A stretch of 64,000 nucleotides of DNA from Tetracentron sinense (taxonomy: Eukaryota > Streptophyta > Magnoliopsida > Trochodendrales > Trochodendraceae): NCBI GenBank assembly GCA_015143295.1, contig CM026574.1, forward strand, positions 10,604,938-10,668,937, read 5' to 3'. Of the stretch, positions 56,901 through 63,448 are shown in pieces. The translations under genes were made by a program, and so were the position numbers. Under the pieces are notes generated by a model. That model saw nothing but the letters and a program-made list of their open reading frames with translations, was not told the DNA's origin and did no database searches. Position 1 is the first letter of the stretch; every line of letters begins with the position of its first letter.

Positions 56901-57629
56901 ATGAACTTAGAATCATATTCTTACTGATATTTGCTCAAAATAATTTATTTGTAGTTTATGATACTAAATGTTGAATTCTGGTATGCAGAGAATTTCTCAT
57001 TTACAAAAACTTTCTAATACAAGATTAGTGAAGATAATACCCGAATGGTTCTGTTACAAGTTTAGGGGATAAAAAATTTCTTTATTTCTTTGCATTGTTC
57101 TTTCCTTAAACTGTTTATCTTTAGGTGGATAAGCTGGCTACTGTTGATGTCAGCATGGTTATACTAAATATGGTCATTTGTTGTTATAATCTAATTAAGT
57201 TATAAATTTCTTTTTTCAAACTTTGAGGGTGTTATTGGTGGGTGATTGCCAATGTTTAACTGTATATACTTGTTATTAGATTTAATATTTTACCATTTCT
57301 TATCAATGTATATGTATAGACTTTTTGTGTGAGTTAAGGAATATCAAAGTCGATACCAATGATCTTTTTACCACTTTGATTGTGAAGCCCATGCAAATTA
57401 TTGTTACAACTGATACTTGCTAGGCAAATTGTAGATAACACATATTCTTCTCCTATGCACATTCTCTTATTTTTTTGTGGAGAAAGCTTTTTTTTTGTGT
57501 GTGCGCGCGCACACGTGTATGTGATTCTTGATATATTTGCTGTTTTTTTCCCATAAATTCCTGATAAGTGAATTTCTTTGCAGCTTTAAGGAATCGATAA
57601 TTACACTGACAAGACACAATGATGTACAG
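18479..57629 (+). CDS. ASHH2: Histone-lysine N-methyltransferase, ASHH2/SDG8/EFS type (partial, 3' end outside window)
   Basis: Sixteen exons join in frame: 18479-20909, 21124-21346, 32469-32635, 32767-32846, 33895-34026, 34118-34234, 34856-34948, 41567-41644, 45698-45754, 52870-53677, 53764-53819, 54255-54334, 54480-54562, 54646-54725, 55933-56012, 57584-57629. All borders are GT-AG and phases agree, giving 1537 codons without a stop. Domains: a CW zinc finger (residues about 856-910), AWS (about 968-1018), SET with GYG, NHSC and FDYNY (about 1020-1136), and post-SET CxCxxxxC (about 1147). A 20-residue tandem repeat follows (1209-1328), then a helical C-terminal module (about 1400 on). In the known family this enzyme methylates H3K36 in nuclear chromatin, and CW binds methylated H3K4. 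All key residues look intact. The stop codon and last exons lie beyond the window. ATG 18479 is the first in-frame ATG. Confidence 0.93.
21124..21346 (+). CDS. ASHH2: ASHH2-like exon 2: start of CW zinc finger
   Basis: Acceptor 'tttgcag|aaatta', donor 'aaatg|gtacat'. It encodes the CW core [11 protein letters not shown] with the first two zinc-binding cysteines and the aromatic tryptophans. The domain continues in exon 3, 11.1 kb away. Confidence 0.93.
21725..22173. mobile_element. Terminal-inverted-repeat element (MITE), 449 bp
   Basis: The ends 'agtgttttaaaacc' and 'agttttaagacat' are imperfect inverted repeats, and both ends carry CTCGACTCGG / CCGAGTCGA words in opposite order, so the element folds back. 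ATTTTAC is present on both sides (21718-21724 and 22174-22180), a likely remnant of a longer duplication. It has no coding capacity. The superfamily is not certain. Confidence 0.6.
22840..23238 (+). mobile_element. LINE 3' tail with poly(A), strongly 5' truncated
   Basis: The last part resembles plant L1-type 3' ends and closes with 'gattaccgatc' followed by a run of A (about 23227-23238). The left border is vague. Confidence 0.5.
23650..25150 (+). mobile_element. LINE ORF2 C-terminal remnant (plus), interrupted by a MITE
   Basis: Fragments match the region after plant LINE reverse transcriptase, with GDGIRFWDD near 23855-23881. The zf-RVT zinc-binding region follows on both sides of the [15 protein letters not shown] at its left flank (about 24258-24290) and the motif TIDHLLIHC at its right flank (about 25099-25125). 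Several stops and frameshifts are present, so it is long dead. Confidence 0.7.
24311..25061. mobile_element. MITE, 751 bp, with 9-bp target duplication, inside LINE
   Basis: Starts CAAGGTTATTAGATC and ends GATTTAACAACCAT, imperfect terminal inverted repeats. GCTAATAGG flanks it exactly at 24302-24310 and 25062-25070. The interior is rich in AATCG/CGATT words that fold back. The 9-bp duplication fits a Mutator-type (MULE) non-autonomous element. Using one duplication copy, the surrounding LINE frame reads straight through. Confidence 0.88.
25560..26143 (-). mobile_element. LINE ORF2 remnant, distal part (minus)
   Basis: Read on the minus strand it matches the end of a plant LINE reverse transcriptase: a DDNL word, then sequence after the palm, then the GKWLWR region near 25660-25690. 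It contains stops and frameshifts. Its upstream part lies at 30937-31945, beyond the Copia insertion. Confidence 0.65.
26145..26329 (-). repeat. 3' LTR of Copia fossil with hexamer expansion
   Basis: Matches 30745-30895. It holds a run of GAGAAC/GAGAAG units (about 26195-26236) not present in the other LTR. A GC-rich stretch of about 40 bases (26335-26375) stands where the polypurine tract is expected. Confidence 0.65.
30644..30744. repeat. Perfect hairpin at the Copia LTR/leader junction
   Basis: Arms 30644-30675 and 30713-30744 are complementary at 31 of 32 positions. Inside the loop, 'cccgagaac' and 'gtgttcggg' could extend the pairing. Confidence 0.75.
30725..30936 (-). repeat. 5' LTR of Copia fossil
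   Basis: Minus-strand start TGTTATCTCT at 30936. It shares 'gattaggttta', 'gagagagattaaaat' and 'actattagtatata' with the other LTR. Confidence 0.6.
30937..31945 (-). mobile_element. LINE ORF2 remnant, proximal part (minus)
   Basis: Read on the minus strand: a [13 protein letters not shown] word at about 31540, then [11 protein letters not shown], then the [14 protein letters not shown] region (about 31030-31100), matching plant LINE reverse transcriptase in order. It is dead, with frameshifts. It continues beyond the Copia insertion at 26143-25560. Confidence 0.7.
32469..32635 (+). CDS. ASHH2: ASHH2-like exon 3: end of CW finger
   Basis: Acceptor 'ttttaaag|gacttg', donor 'caacag|gtttgt'. 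It supplies the third and fourth zinc ligands (WTC and ADCS) and an acidic linker. The acceptor has a poor polypyrimidine tract but is fixed by phase and homology. Confidence 0.88.
32767..32846 (+). CDS. ASHH2: ASHH2-like exon 4: linker
   Basis: Acceptor 'gttgcag|ttcc', donor 'gatgag|gtctaa'. It encodes a basic linker ending [10 protein letters not shown], typical of the sequence just before AWS. Confidence 0.9.
32847..33894 (+). other. Intron 4, 1.05 kb, with a short LINE-tail-like piece
   Basis: Around 33700-33800 the sequence resembles a plant LINE 3' end ('tttgtaattctgtgtt', 'atcaataaaac'), plus orientation. Otherwise nothing was recognised. Confidence 0.4.
33895..34026 (+). CDS. ASHH2: ASHH2-like exon 5: AWS domain
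   Basis: Acceptor 'aaccag|ataatg', donor 'aacag|gttctt'. Cysteine-rich sequence with [26 protein letters not shown], the zinc-binding AWS module. Exactly 44 codons, phase 0 at both ends. Confidence 0.94.
34118..34234 (+). CDS. ASHH2: ASHH2-like exon 6: start of SET
   Basis: Acceptor 'tttgcag|ttccag', donor 'gagag|gtaact'. It encodes [13 protein letters not shown], then [12 protein letters not shown] and LIEYVGE, covering the S-adenosylmethionine-binding GYG start of SET. 39 codons, phase 0. Confidence 0.94.
34235..34855 (+). other. Intron 6, 0.6 kb
   Basis: No recognisable element seen. Confidence 0.5.
34856..34948 (+). CDS. ASHH2: ASHH2-like exon 7: SET core
   Basis: Acceptor 'aaccag|gtgctt', donor 'agtgag|gtttga'. 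It encodes [10 protein letters not shown]... and [12 protein letters not shown]. 31 codons, phase 0. Confidence 0.94.
36490..36600 (-). mobile_element. LINE 3' tail (minus), short
   Basis: A run of T followed by 'gatcggtaaagcag' and 'attttattaaaaaag' is the reverse complement of the typical plant LINE 3' end ('ctttaccgatc' plus poly(A)). The 5' extent is unclear. Confidence 0.5.
36620..36840 (+). repeat. Partial copy of the ATGGTT...AACCAT repeat
   Basis: 'ttgttttaggcct', 'aatcgatcagaaaagag' and 'ggttttatatgatttt' resemble 38040-38160 inside copy 1. It is a truncated right-half copy. Confidence 0.45.
36853..38481 (+). repeat. ATGGTT...AACCAT repeat, copy 1, with nested fold-back
   Basis: Begins ATGGTTCAAAATATTGG and ends GAAATTTTAAACCA. 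It shares long stretches with copy 2 ('ttggata(t/c)cttgcataa', 'aatgcaaatataagc') and, inverted, with copy 3. The ends are inverted-repeat-like. It has no coding capacity. A MULE-derived MITE is likely, but a clear 9-bp duplication was not seen. Confidence 0.65.
37012..37258. mobile_element. Fold-back insertion inside repeat copy 1
   Basis: Absent from copy 2, where 'ttgcataa' runs on to 'aatgcaaatataagc' with few bases between. The arms (near 37050-37110 and 37165-37215) are imperfectly complementary and share 'cc(c)tttttaac / gttaaaaggg' with the strong fold-back at 47994-48202, so it is probably the same family, more diverged. Confidence 0.55.
39534..39830 (+). repeat. Imperfect tandem duplication, period 154 bp
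   Basis: 'tatttaaaacctt' plus 'ggaatgac.ttgacctta' starts at 39534 and again at 39688, and the similarity continues to 'catttgtaaa'. The left edge joins a TTACGTAACG-type MITE fragment (about 39460-39545). Confidence 0.75.
40498..40548 (+). mobile_element. 51-bp LINE 3'-end insertion with 14-bp target duplication
   Basis: A very short piece ending in A8, flanked by the perfect duplication ATTATAATGTACTC (40484-40497 and 40549-40562). Duplication length and A tail show LINE-type target-primed insertion with extreme 5' truncation. Confidence 0.85.
41567..41644 (+). CDS. ASHH2: ASHH2-like exon 8: catalytic NHSC exon
   Basis: Acceptor 'tttcag|gtaata', donor 'gaaaag|gtaaaa'. 26 codons, phase 0, encoding [19 protein letters not shown], the substrate and S-adenosylmethionine pocket of SET. 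It is isolated by 6.6- and 4.05-kb introns. Confidence 0.94.
42450..43090 (+). mobile_element. LINE reverse transcriptase remnant (plus)
   Basis: A degraded KAPD-type word at about 42620 is followed near 42905-43050 by a clear stretch with [19 protein letters not shown] and GAFAKGRQI, the conserved LINE RT order. Stops and frameshifts are present. Confidence 0.7.
44040..44350 (-). mobile_element. Copia-type LTR/leader fragment (minus)
   Basis: The purine-rich 'agaggaagaagagaag' stretch, 'ctcaacacttcccctcaag' and 'atcatgcccaactgat' are typical, in this orientation, of the LTR end and leader of plant Copia elements. No coding part was recognised beside it, so it is a broken relic. Confidence 0.45.
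45698..45754 (+). CDS. ASHH2: ASHH2-like exon 9: SET microexon
   Basis: Acceptor 'gaagcag|tggatg', donor 'aagaag|gtaaca'. 19 codons, phase 0, encoding [19 protein letters not shown] between NHSC and FDYNY. Confidence 0.93.
46367..46953. mobile_element. MITE, 587 bp, CGTTACGTAACG-rich
   Basis: Starts CAAGGTTTAAA and ends TTTAAACCAT. The flanks ATTGGATAG (46358-46366) and GCTGGATAG (46954-46962) agree at 7 of 9 positions. The palindrome CGTTACGTAACG recurs inside both ends. The same kind of ends as the element at 24311-25061 (CAAGGTT...AACCAT) suggests one MULE-like group. Confidence 0.7.
47000..47340 (-). mobile_element. LINE RNase H tail (minus)
   Basis: The minus strand shows [14 protein letters not shown] (about 47245-47205) and GPWRSAHVI, the plant LINE C-terminal RNase H domain. 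It is probably the 3' part of the LINE at 48230-50700, separated by the insertions between. Confidence 0.65.
47345..47815 (+). mobile_element. LINE 3' end (plus), 5' truncated
   Basis: The plus strand reads a post-zf-RVT segment (FISSWTF... [10 protein letters not shown]...) and then untranslated sequence with a (GT)n(AT)n run at about 47769-47799, ending 'taccgaaaaggcaaaa'. It is inserted in the minus-strand LINE. Confidence 0.55.
47994..48202. mobile_element. 209-bp fold-back MITE with about 70-bp arms
   Basis: The left arm from GCGTCTTGCCC and the right arm ending GGGCGAGACGC are complementary over about 70 bases with roughly ten mismatches by eye. The shared core is 'gtcccttttaactatggtt' / its complement. 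No clear target duplication was seen. No coding. Confidence 0.8.
48230..50700 (-). mobile_element. LINE ORF2 remnant (minus): RT to zf-RVT
   Basis: From right to left on the minus strand: an EEKEIKEAI-type word (about 50545), KAPEP, RT palm fragments (about 50200-49800), the LGGRVTLIN-type region near 49600-49560, a 181-codon stretch at 49237-48692 with WNPNFHRAL and a W-rich zf-RVT start, then the C-terminal part to 48230. Many stops. Confidence 0.75.
50935..51899 (+). repeat. ATGGTT...AACCAT repeat, copy 2 (left end truncated)
   Basis: Same orientation as copy 1, ending GAATTTTAAACCAT. It shares 'cttggatatcttgcat' and 'aatgcaaatataagc' with copy 1. The left terminal repeat is missing. Confidence 0.65.
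52870..53677 (+). CDS. ASHH2: ASHH2-like exon 10: end of SET, post-SET, 20-residue repeats
   Basis: Acceptor 'gtatcag|gatgaa', donor 'gaaggag|gtaatt'. It begins [20 protein letters not shown], completing SET, then post-[11 protein letters not shown]. The acidic SDEEYPEP segment known after the family's post-SET follows. Residues 1209-1328 form six tandem 20-residue units, then a Ser/Lys-rich tail. Confidence 0.94.
53116..53475 (+). repeat. Six in-frame 60-bp (20-residue) tandem repeats in exon 10
   Basis: Units start at 53116, 53176, 53236, 53296, 53356 and 53416 with no length change. The rough consensus is L-E-I-S-L-x-x-E-D-T-M-x-K-S-x-x-S-V-Q. Units 2-5 are closest, and the last unit is the most diverged. 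Confidence 0.9.
53764..53819 (+). CDS. ASHH2: ASHH2-like exon 11
   Basis: Acceptor 'ccttcag|ttgaag', donor 'cggaag|gtaatt'. Encodes [19 protein letters not shown], the start of the helical C-terminal module. Confidence 0.9.
54255..54334 (+). CDS. ASHH2: ASHH2-like exon 12
   Basis: Acceptor 'ctgacag|gatgcc', donor 'caaag|gttgtt'. Encodes [19 protein letters not shown]..., helical. Confidence 0.9.
54480..54562 (+). CDS. ASHH2: ASHH2-like exon 13
   Basis: Acceptor 'ttttgcag|tactag', donor 'aaaatg|gtattg'. Encodes [20 protein letters not shown]..., helical. Confidence 0.9.
54646..54725 (+). CDS. ASHH2: ASHH2-like exon 14
   Basis: Acceptor 'ggtag|gtttgc' is chosen because it keeps the frame ([11 protein letters not shown]). 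The stronger-looking 'tttgcag' eight bases on would run into a stop. Donor 'cttaag|gtcagt'. Encodes [13 protein letters not shown]. Confidence 0.85.
54792..55761 (-). repeat. ATGGTT...AACCAT repeat, copy 3 (inverted), 970 bp
   Basis: Starts ATGGTTTAAAATTTCGAG and ends TATTTTGAACCAT. Its reverse complement matches copy 2 over several hundred bases, e.g. 'cataaaacttcttttaatg'. Both ends are intact. The possible 9-bp duplication is too diverged to be sure. Confidence 0.75.
55933..56012 (+). CDS. ASHH2: ASHH2-like exon 15
   Basis: Acceptor 'tctgcag|gtttta', donor 'gagag|gtcaga'. Encodes [19 protein letters not shown]..., still in the helical module. Confidence 0.9.
56013..57583 (+). other. Intron 15, 1.57 kb
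   Basis: No identifiable mobile element. A run of C (about 56098-56105) and a GT/GC alternating stretch (about 57497-57517) are seen. Confidence 0.5.
57584..57629 (+). CDS. ASHH2: ASHH2-like exon 16 (last exon in window)
   Basis: Acceptor 'tttgcag|ctttaa', donor 'gtacag|gtattg'. Encodes [16 protein letters not shown], ending in phase 0. The family continues here with a VHQIARxFRDRW-type sequence. I could not find that exon to the window end. Confidence 0.88.
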
Positions 57630-58794
57630 GTATTGTCTTATGCTTGGTTTAAAGTATCGGTCGATACATTTTGGTACGAATTATATCATATTTGTATAGA
57701 AGAGTGTCGATGTGATACACCCTTGTAATTTCTGAATTAAGGTTGTAACGAGGATTTATATTATCACATTCTAGTATATCAAAGCACATAAATACCTTGA
57801 CAAAAAATTCGACACGTCACTCGTGTGTTGCTATTAATGCTAATTTTTTATGGTTATGTAGCATATCCGCAGATAGATACAGTAAGAATAAAGAAATTTT
57901 TTTTTCTTCTTTCATAAATCGAAACGATAGACCATTAAAAGCTTCTTTCTTAGGGTAAAGGCCATTAAAATCTCAAGTTTGACATCATTTACCATTCCTT
58001 TGTGCTACAATGGTTAGCACTACAGTTTTGGTATCAGGCCTAAATGTATAGTGAATGAATTGTTCTATGTAGTGGACATATCTTTTCTAGCCCTACAATC
58101 TTGGTTCTTAGCTTAAAGATCAGTTGTTTGTTGTTTCAGGCTTGATTGTGGTAGCCCTGTATGTTCTTAGACTTTAAGCTTTTGCTGGACTCCCATATAC
58201 TTATGATAGCATAGTAGGTCTTTTGAAATTATCCAGTCTTGTGTATCCTAGTCTCCTAGATATCATTTTAAGATGTTATCCTAGTTTTACTTGTGTATGT
58301 ATTGTAAATAATGTTTCGACATGTCTCGTGGGTTGTTCATTTGTAATGACTTATAGGGGTCTGTCTGTAAAATACACATTTATATCGAGGGTCTGGATCA
58401 AGCTTTAAATATTGCATAACGGGTCTAGCCGAAACTTGTAACATGCATATTCTTAGATAAAAATACAATATATATATATATTGTGAAAAATATTTGGAAT
58501 TGATAAACAAACATAATCATCGACATTAAATTCATATTATGCATGAGGATTATAATTTAACAAGTTAAATCAACACAGTGAATAAAAATGAAATGCGTGA
58601 CCTAACAATATTTAAACTTGAAATCTATGAATCTATGTTCTAAACTTGCTGATATGCATTAAGTAATAATAAACATTAATTGAATAAAGTTGAGTAATCT
58701 TACCTAATCGAAAAGTCGCAAACTAATTTATCCCAAAGTGAGTATAAAGTTTCGATCCAGTGATTCGTAGCGAAAATCTAGCTTCTTAACCTCT

Positions 58795-58818
58795 CCCCCC
58801 CCCCCCCCCCAAAAAAAA
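58795..58818 (+). repeat. Poly(C)/poly(A) tract
   Basis: An uninterrupted run of about 16 C directly followed by about 8 A. No further structure. Confidence 0.9.
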
Positions 58819-59433
58819 TAAAAGGGTTGGTCGCTTTTGACTCCAAAGGAAAGAAAGTGAAAATTCTAGGAAGAAGTGAGTTAGAATGGGTTTTTAAAAC
58901 CACAGTAAGTAGTATACATAGTGTTGAACATTACGTAATGACCCGTAACTGTCATTATGTAATGTTATTGCCAATACGTAATGTCGCAACAGACGCTACA
59001 TAAACGTACTAAAAACTTTATAATGACTCATATCGGAACTGGTTTTACCAAAACCTTTAATGATTTTAATGAGATTTATTACCATGTTCTTGATACGTCT
59101 CTCAATATGTATACTTTAAACCATGGCCTGATTTACCTTTCAAAACAAACTTTTAATGTGGTACGACTCTTCTTATTTTTGGTTTCTTTATTAGACAAAC
59201 CCTTAGAGAATGTAGTCATTTGAGATGCTGTCCATTTCTCTATTATAAGTTTGTGTTGTAACCTTTAATGGTTTTGTGGTTAATTTTTTTTTAATTAATA
59301 TATGAGTTACTCCTTGTTTTCGATTATATACCATCTTTCATTATTGTTGTTTGTTAAGTATAACAATAGTGTAGTGTGGTTCCCTTCAAGCAGGTTGTCA
59401 GTTATGTCTATGGACTTTTATACTCTTTAATCA

Positions 59434-59555
59434 GCAGGACTGTTACCGAAGCAAACTCTCATCCCCTTAGAGTCATTGGATAGGTGAGTTGGTGGCAGGA
59501 CTGTTACCGAAGCAAACTCTCATCCCCTTAGAATCATTGAATAGGTGAGTTGGTG
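59434..59555 (+). repeat. Tandem duplication, 2 x 61 bp
   Basis: The unit beginning 'gcaggactgttaccgaagc' starts at 59434 and at 59495. The copies differ at about two positions, so the duplication is recent. Confidence 0.92.
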
Positions 59556-60029
59556 GCATTTGTCTTTTGTGTCGGATGTCGTCTTTTGTTTCCATGAGTG
59601 ATCCATTTGCTCTAGCAGTTCCCATGTGCTAGGTAAGGCTTTTAAAATGTCGGAGTAGGGTAGAACCTAGGTCTTCCTAGGCACGACTTTCACGTATAAG
59701 GGTGGAACCCTGGCCCTCGGAGGGCCTTGTCTGGCTAGGCTCTGGTCCCTACCCTCAAGGGTGAAGGCTGGGCTAGGGCCTAAAAAAAGAATGTTAGATT
59801 TCTTAAATAAAATGTAATCAAACAAAATTATTTGTTAATAATAGTATTACATATAATATTTTATTATTGTCTTTCAAAATATCTATGAACTCTAGAGAGC
59901 AGATAGCAAAGAGAAATCAAGAGAGTAGATAAAGAGATCGAGAGAAAGAGAGCATAGAAAAATCAAGAGCACATAAAAAGAGTTCTTAGTCTAAGAAGTA
60001 TGGGACTCTCGAGTATGAGGTAGATTTTC

Positions 60030-61359
60030 CCTTGTTTAGGAGCATCTGGGGGGTTTCTTTATCATATGGGATAAAGAAGTGATTGAATTGGTTGATCGGA
60101 GGTGGGAGCATACTATTTTTCAATCCTATGTCTGAATGGGGTGGATGATTTCTTGTGAAGCTTCACTGAGGTGTATAGCCTACCATAGGATCTGAAGTTT
60201 TGGATTTCCAGCAAGAATTCTATGATGTAGGGGCGAGATGGACCCTCCCCTAGTGCCTTGGTGGTGACTTCAACATAGTCAGAGTCACCCGCAAGAAAAG
60301 GGTGGGTGCAAGAGATTTTAAATTGATATTCATTTAAATGGAGCTCATCTAATTGGTCGACCTATCAGGAGAGGCCGACTCTGAGCAGGCTGGACAGATT
60401 CCTTTTTTTTGGTGGTTGGGAGAATCACTTTCCTTCTTTGGGCAAATAGCCCTTCCTAGACTGATTTTCGGATCACATTCCAATCTTAATGGAGACAGTT
60501 GAACTAGATGGGGTCTAACTCCCTTTAGATTTGATTTATCAGGATGAGATTGTTGAACTTCTATGAGATATTAGAGGTTTTGGAGAGGCATAGTTTGGGG
60601 TTCCCCTAGCACTATTTAGGATTAAAGCTAGAGCGAGGCTCAGGAGGTGGAACAAGGAGGTGTTTAGGAACCTTTCTATTAGGAAAGCGAAAATCCTTGG
60701 GGAAATAGCGGATATCAACAAGAAGGAAGAATCTATCATGTCTCATTGGCCAGACAAGCAAAGAAGAATGAACTTGAAAAGAAAGTATCAAAATTTGTTA
60801 ATCTATGAGGAGATTAGGTGGAGGCAAAAATTCACAGGATCACCAATGCTAGAAGGAGAGCTAATCAAATTGAATGGTTGAGGTGGGATCCATTTTGGTG
60901 GAGAGGGATGAGGAAATCAGAAAGGAGTTGGTGCGTTGCCATGAGAAGTCATATAAGGAAAAGTGTTACTATAGAGTATAGACCTAAGTTGGATATGATT
61001 GATTTTGACCATTACCAATCGTTTTCCTCGTCACCAGGTCCTGGAAAACACATTGGGTAGGAAAAAAAAGGTTAATAATTAAGGATTTTGGTAAGACTAC
61101 TAATGGACAGAAAAATTGTCGATCAGTTGGAACATGAAGAATAGATGAAAGAGATCAACTATTTGTAAGTGTGACATCACCTTTCCCAGAGATTGAGGAA
61201 AGGGATCCATCAACTGTGGATAGCTACTACTCAGGACAAGATCCTTACTATTGACTATTTGGAAAATAGTATCAAAAAAAAAAATTTACATATATTTTTC
61301 GTTCATGTTTGAGGTGGAGTTTGTGGTCCACCTCTTTCATTGCTCCTCTTCATGGATTT
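60030..61359 (+). mobile_element. LINE ORF2 remnant (plus), internally deleted, left of solo LTR
   Basis: Endonuclease C-terminal sequence is visible: GGDFN near 60250-60275 and a degenerate 'DRF' region near 60400. The following linker reads RWNKEVFRNLSIRKAKIL near 60640-60690 and EEIRWRQK near 60805-60830. The reverse transcriptase is mostly missing. zf-RVT sequence ATTQDKILTIDYL is at about 61220-61262, and the V-H-L-F-H-C motif at about 61328-61345 lies just before the LTR. Confidence 0.72.
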
Positions 61360-63443
61360 TGTCACCTCCCAAAATCCCATCTCGGTCAAATGAGACCTTG
61401 GGCCCGTGACACTCATATTAAGAAACTTGTCTTAACAGCATACAAGGCATACTAAGATATAAATCTTTAATCATAATCTCAATAATAAAAGCATATCAAC
61501 AATCCAATAATGTCATCATCCATAATGAAATAACTCAACATCCATAACTGTAGACCAACTTAAACTTAAACAATCTTGATCATCCACCATGAACTCAAAT
61601 CCTAAAAAAAAACCTAATTAACATCCGTTAAAATCTATTATAGCCCTTTTAAATCAATTAAATAACTACTAGATCAATAATAAGGATAATGATCCAAGTC
61701 GATCTCTCCTTCCTGATTATCACCTTCAGACTCTTCAAAGACTCTTCCTTAATCCAAGGTTCTGCCACCTGTTCCGAACCTAAACTTGCCGACAATGAAA
61801 ATTTGACTAAGCAACGAAACGCTCGGTGGATATAAAGTCTAGCTAGCAATATAATATCATGCATCCTTAGTCAAGCTTATCACACATAATATACATACAA
61901 AAATAAGAGTGCGGAAAACATGTGAACATATCTTATCATCATCACCCATGGAATATTCAGACTCATGACTTGTGCAGACTTATGAACTTATGCATATGCA
62001 CATCAATTCTTACCAGATGCGTGTCAATGCTTATCAGATTCATGTCAATGCTTACTAGATGTATGTCAGTGCTTACCAGATGCATGTACTTATGCAGACT
62101 TACCATGACAGTGAACTTGTGCTTGAGTGTCATGATTAAATTTCATCTAAGTTATCCCTTAGATTCCAATCTCTCATCATTAGCGTCCCATACCACCATG
62201 GTAAAGAATGTAGGTCATAAAATCATTCTCTAAGTATTTGCCTATCCGAAATTCAACCACCATACATGAATAGATACTTACACTTATCATGTGCAGATCA
62301 TACCATAATACTTTATCAATTATCATTAATAGAGGGCATTACAATTAAATCATACTTAACACAATTCTTAACAACATAGCACAACACATAATCATAAATT
62401 CTGCTCATTCGATCCCCACCCAACATACATCCCTTCCACCACATCCAATCATACAAAACTCCGGAATACATTCCTTTGTCCATATTCAATCATACTTGCA
62501 TTAAAATCTTAAAAACCCACCATATCATTTATATATCAATTCTCATAATCTTCTTCAAATCTTGAAAATCATACCTTTCATAAGCTTACAAACAATATTT
62601 ATCAATTCGAATCATGCTTATCAAAAATTAGTTCATGCTTATTCAAACTTCAATTAATACTTATCATAATCTTAATGTATCACTAACAAAATAGTAAAGC
62701 ATACCCATGCATGAAAAACGTTTATCCTTAATCCATTCTTGTTCTTAGCATCTTATTAAATCCATACTTATAAGCATTACTAGGTTAGAACAGTATATCG
62801 AACCTTTCAAGATCGCTTCCCTACGATCAAATCGCTTTCAGATACTCTTGAATCTTGATCTCCAGACTTTCCTTCTTCTCCAGGTGAAAGCCCTTGCAAA
62901 ACCTTAGGTTTCTTTCTCTGGGATTTCTAAAGTTCTTAGAATGCTTTTGGAACCCTAAACCCACGACTAGGGTTCTATTTATAATGTTAGGAGTGTTAAA
63001 ACCCTAAAATTCTTGAAATTAGGTTTTCTCGTAATTTCTTGCGCGACATTGTTCGAACGGTCTAAGCATTGTTCGAATGGTCTATGAATTGTTCGAAATG
63101 GTCTGGGTTCGTTCGAACAGTTCTACATTCAAGACATTTTGTTTTGTGTTTTTGTTGGCATTGTTCGAACGGTCTGGAGGATCATTCGAAGGGTGTTGCA
63201 TTCGGGAAACCAATTTAATTCCTTATTGGCATCATTCGAACGGTTTTGCATCCGTTTGAACGGTTCTCCCAATTTTCTCTAATTTTCTCATTTCTTCATT
63301 TGTTTCTCCATTTAAATAGTTTAAACATGCCATACAGCATCAATTAACATCAAACACTCAATGGACATTTAATTTGGCACATTTACCCATGCTGATCACA
63401 TGAATGGCATGAATATCAATAAATGAAAATTCGGGTCTCTACA
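61360..63443 (-). repeat. Solo LTR, 2084 bp, inserted in LINE, 5-bp target duplication
   Basis: Plus-strand ends TGTCACC and TCTACA. GATTT flanks it at 61355-61359 and 63444-63448. No internal coding region is present and the LINE reading continues across one copy of GATTT, so this is a solo LTR, probably Ty3/Gypsy. A minus-strand orientation is suggested by a TATA-like 'tataaatag' near 62976 with a cluster of GTTCGAAC-type palindromes (63045-63270) upstream of it on that strand. Confidence 0.85.
62009..62092 (+). repeat. 21-bp tandem repeat, four units, inside solo LTR
   Basis: Units start at 62009, 62030, 62051 and 62072 with the form 'ctta(c/t)(c/t)agatg(c/t)(a/g)tgtca'. The exact 21-base spacing and few mismatches show slippage or unequal exchange. 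Confidence 0.85.
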
Positions 63444-63448
63444 GATTT

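Noticed and set aside
61922-62233. 103-codon plus-strand ORF with repeated MLTRCMS-like units
   Set aside because: It is the translation of the 21-bp tandem repeat inside the solo LTR; no start context, homologue or promoter.
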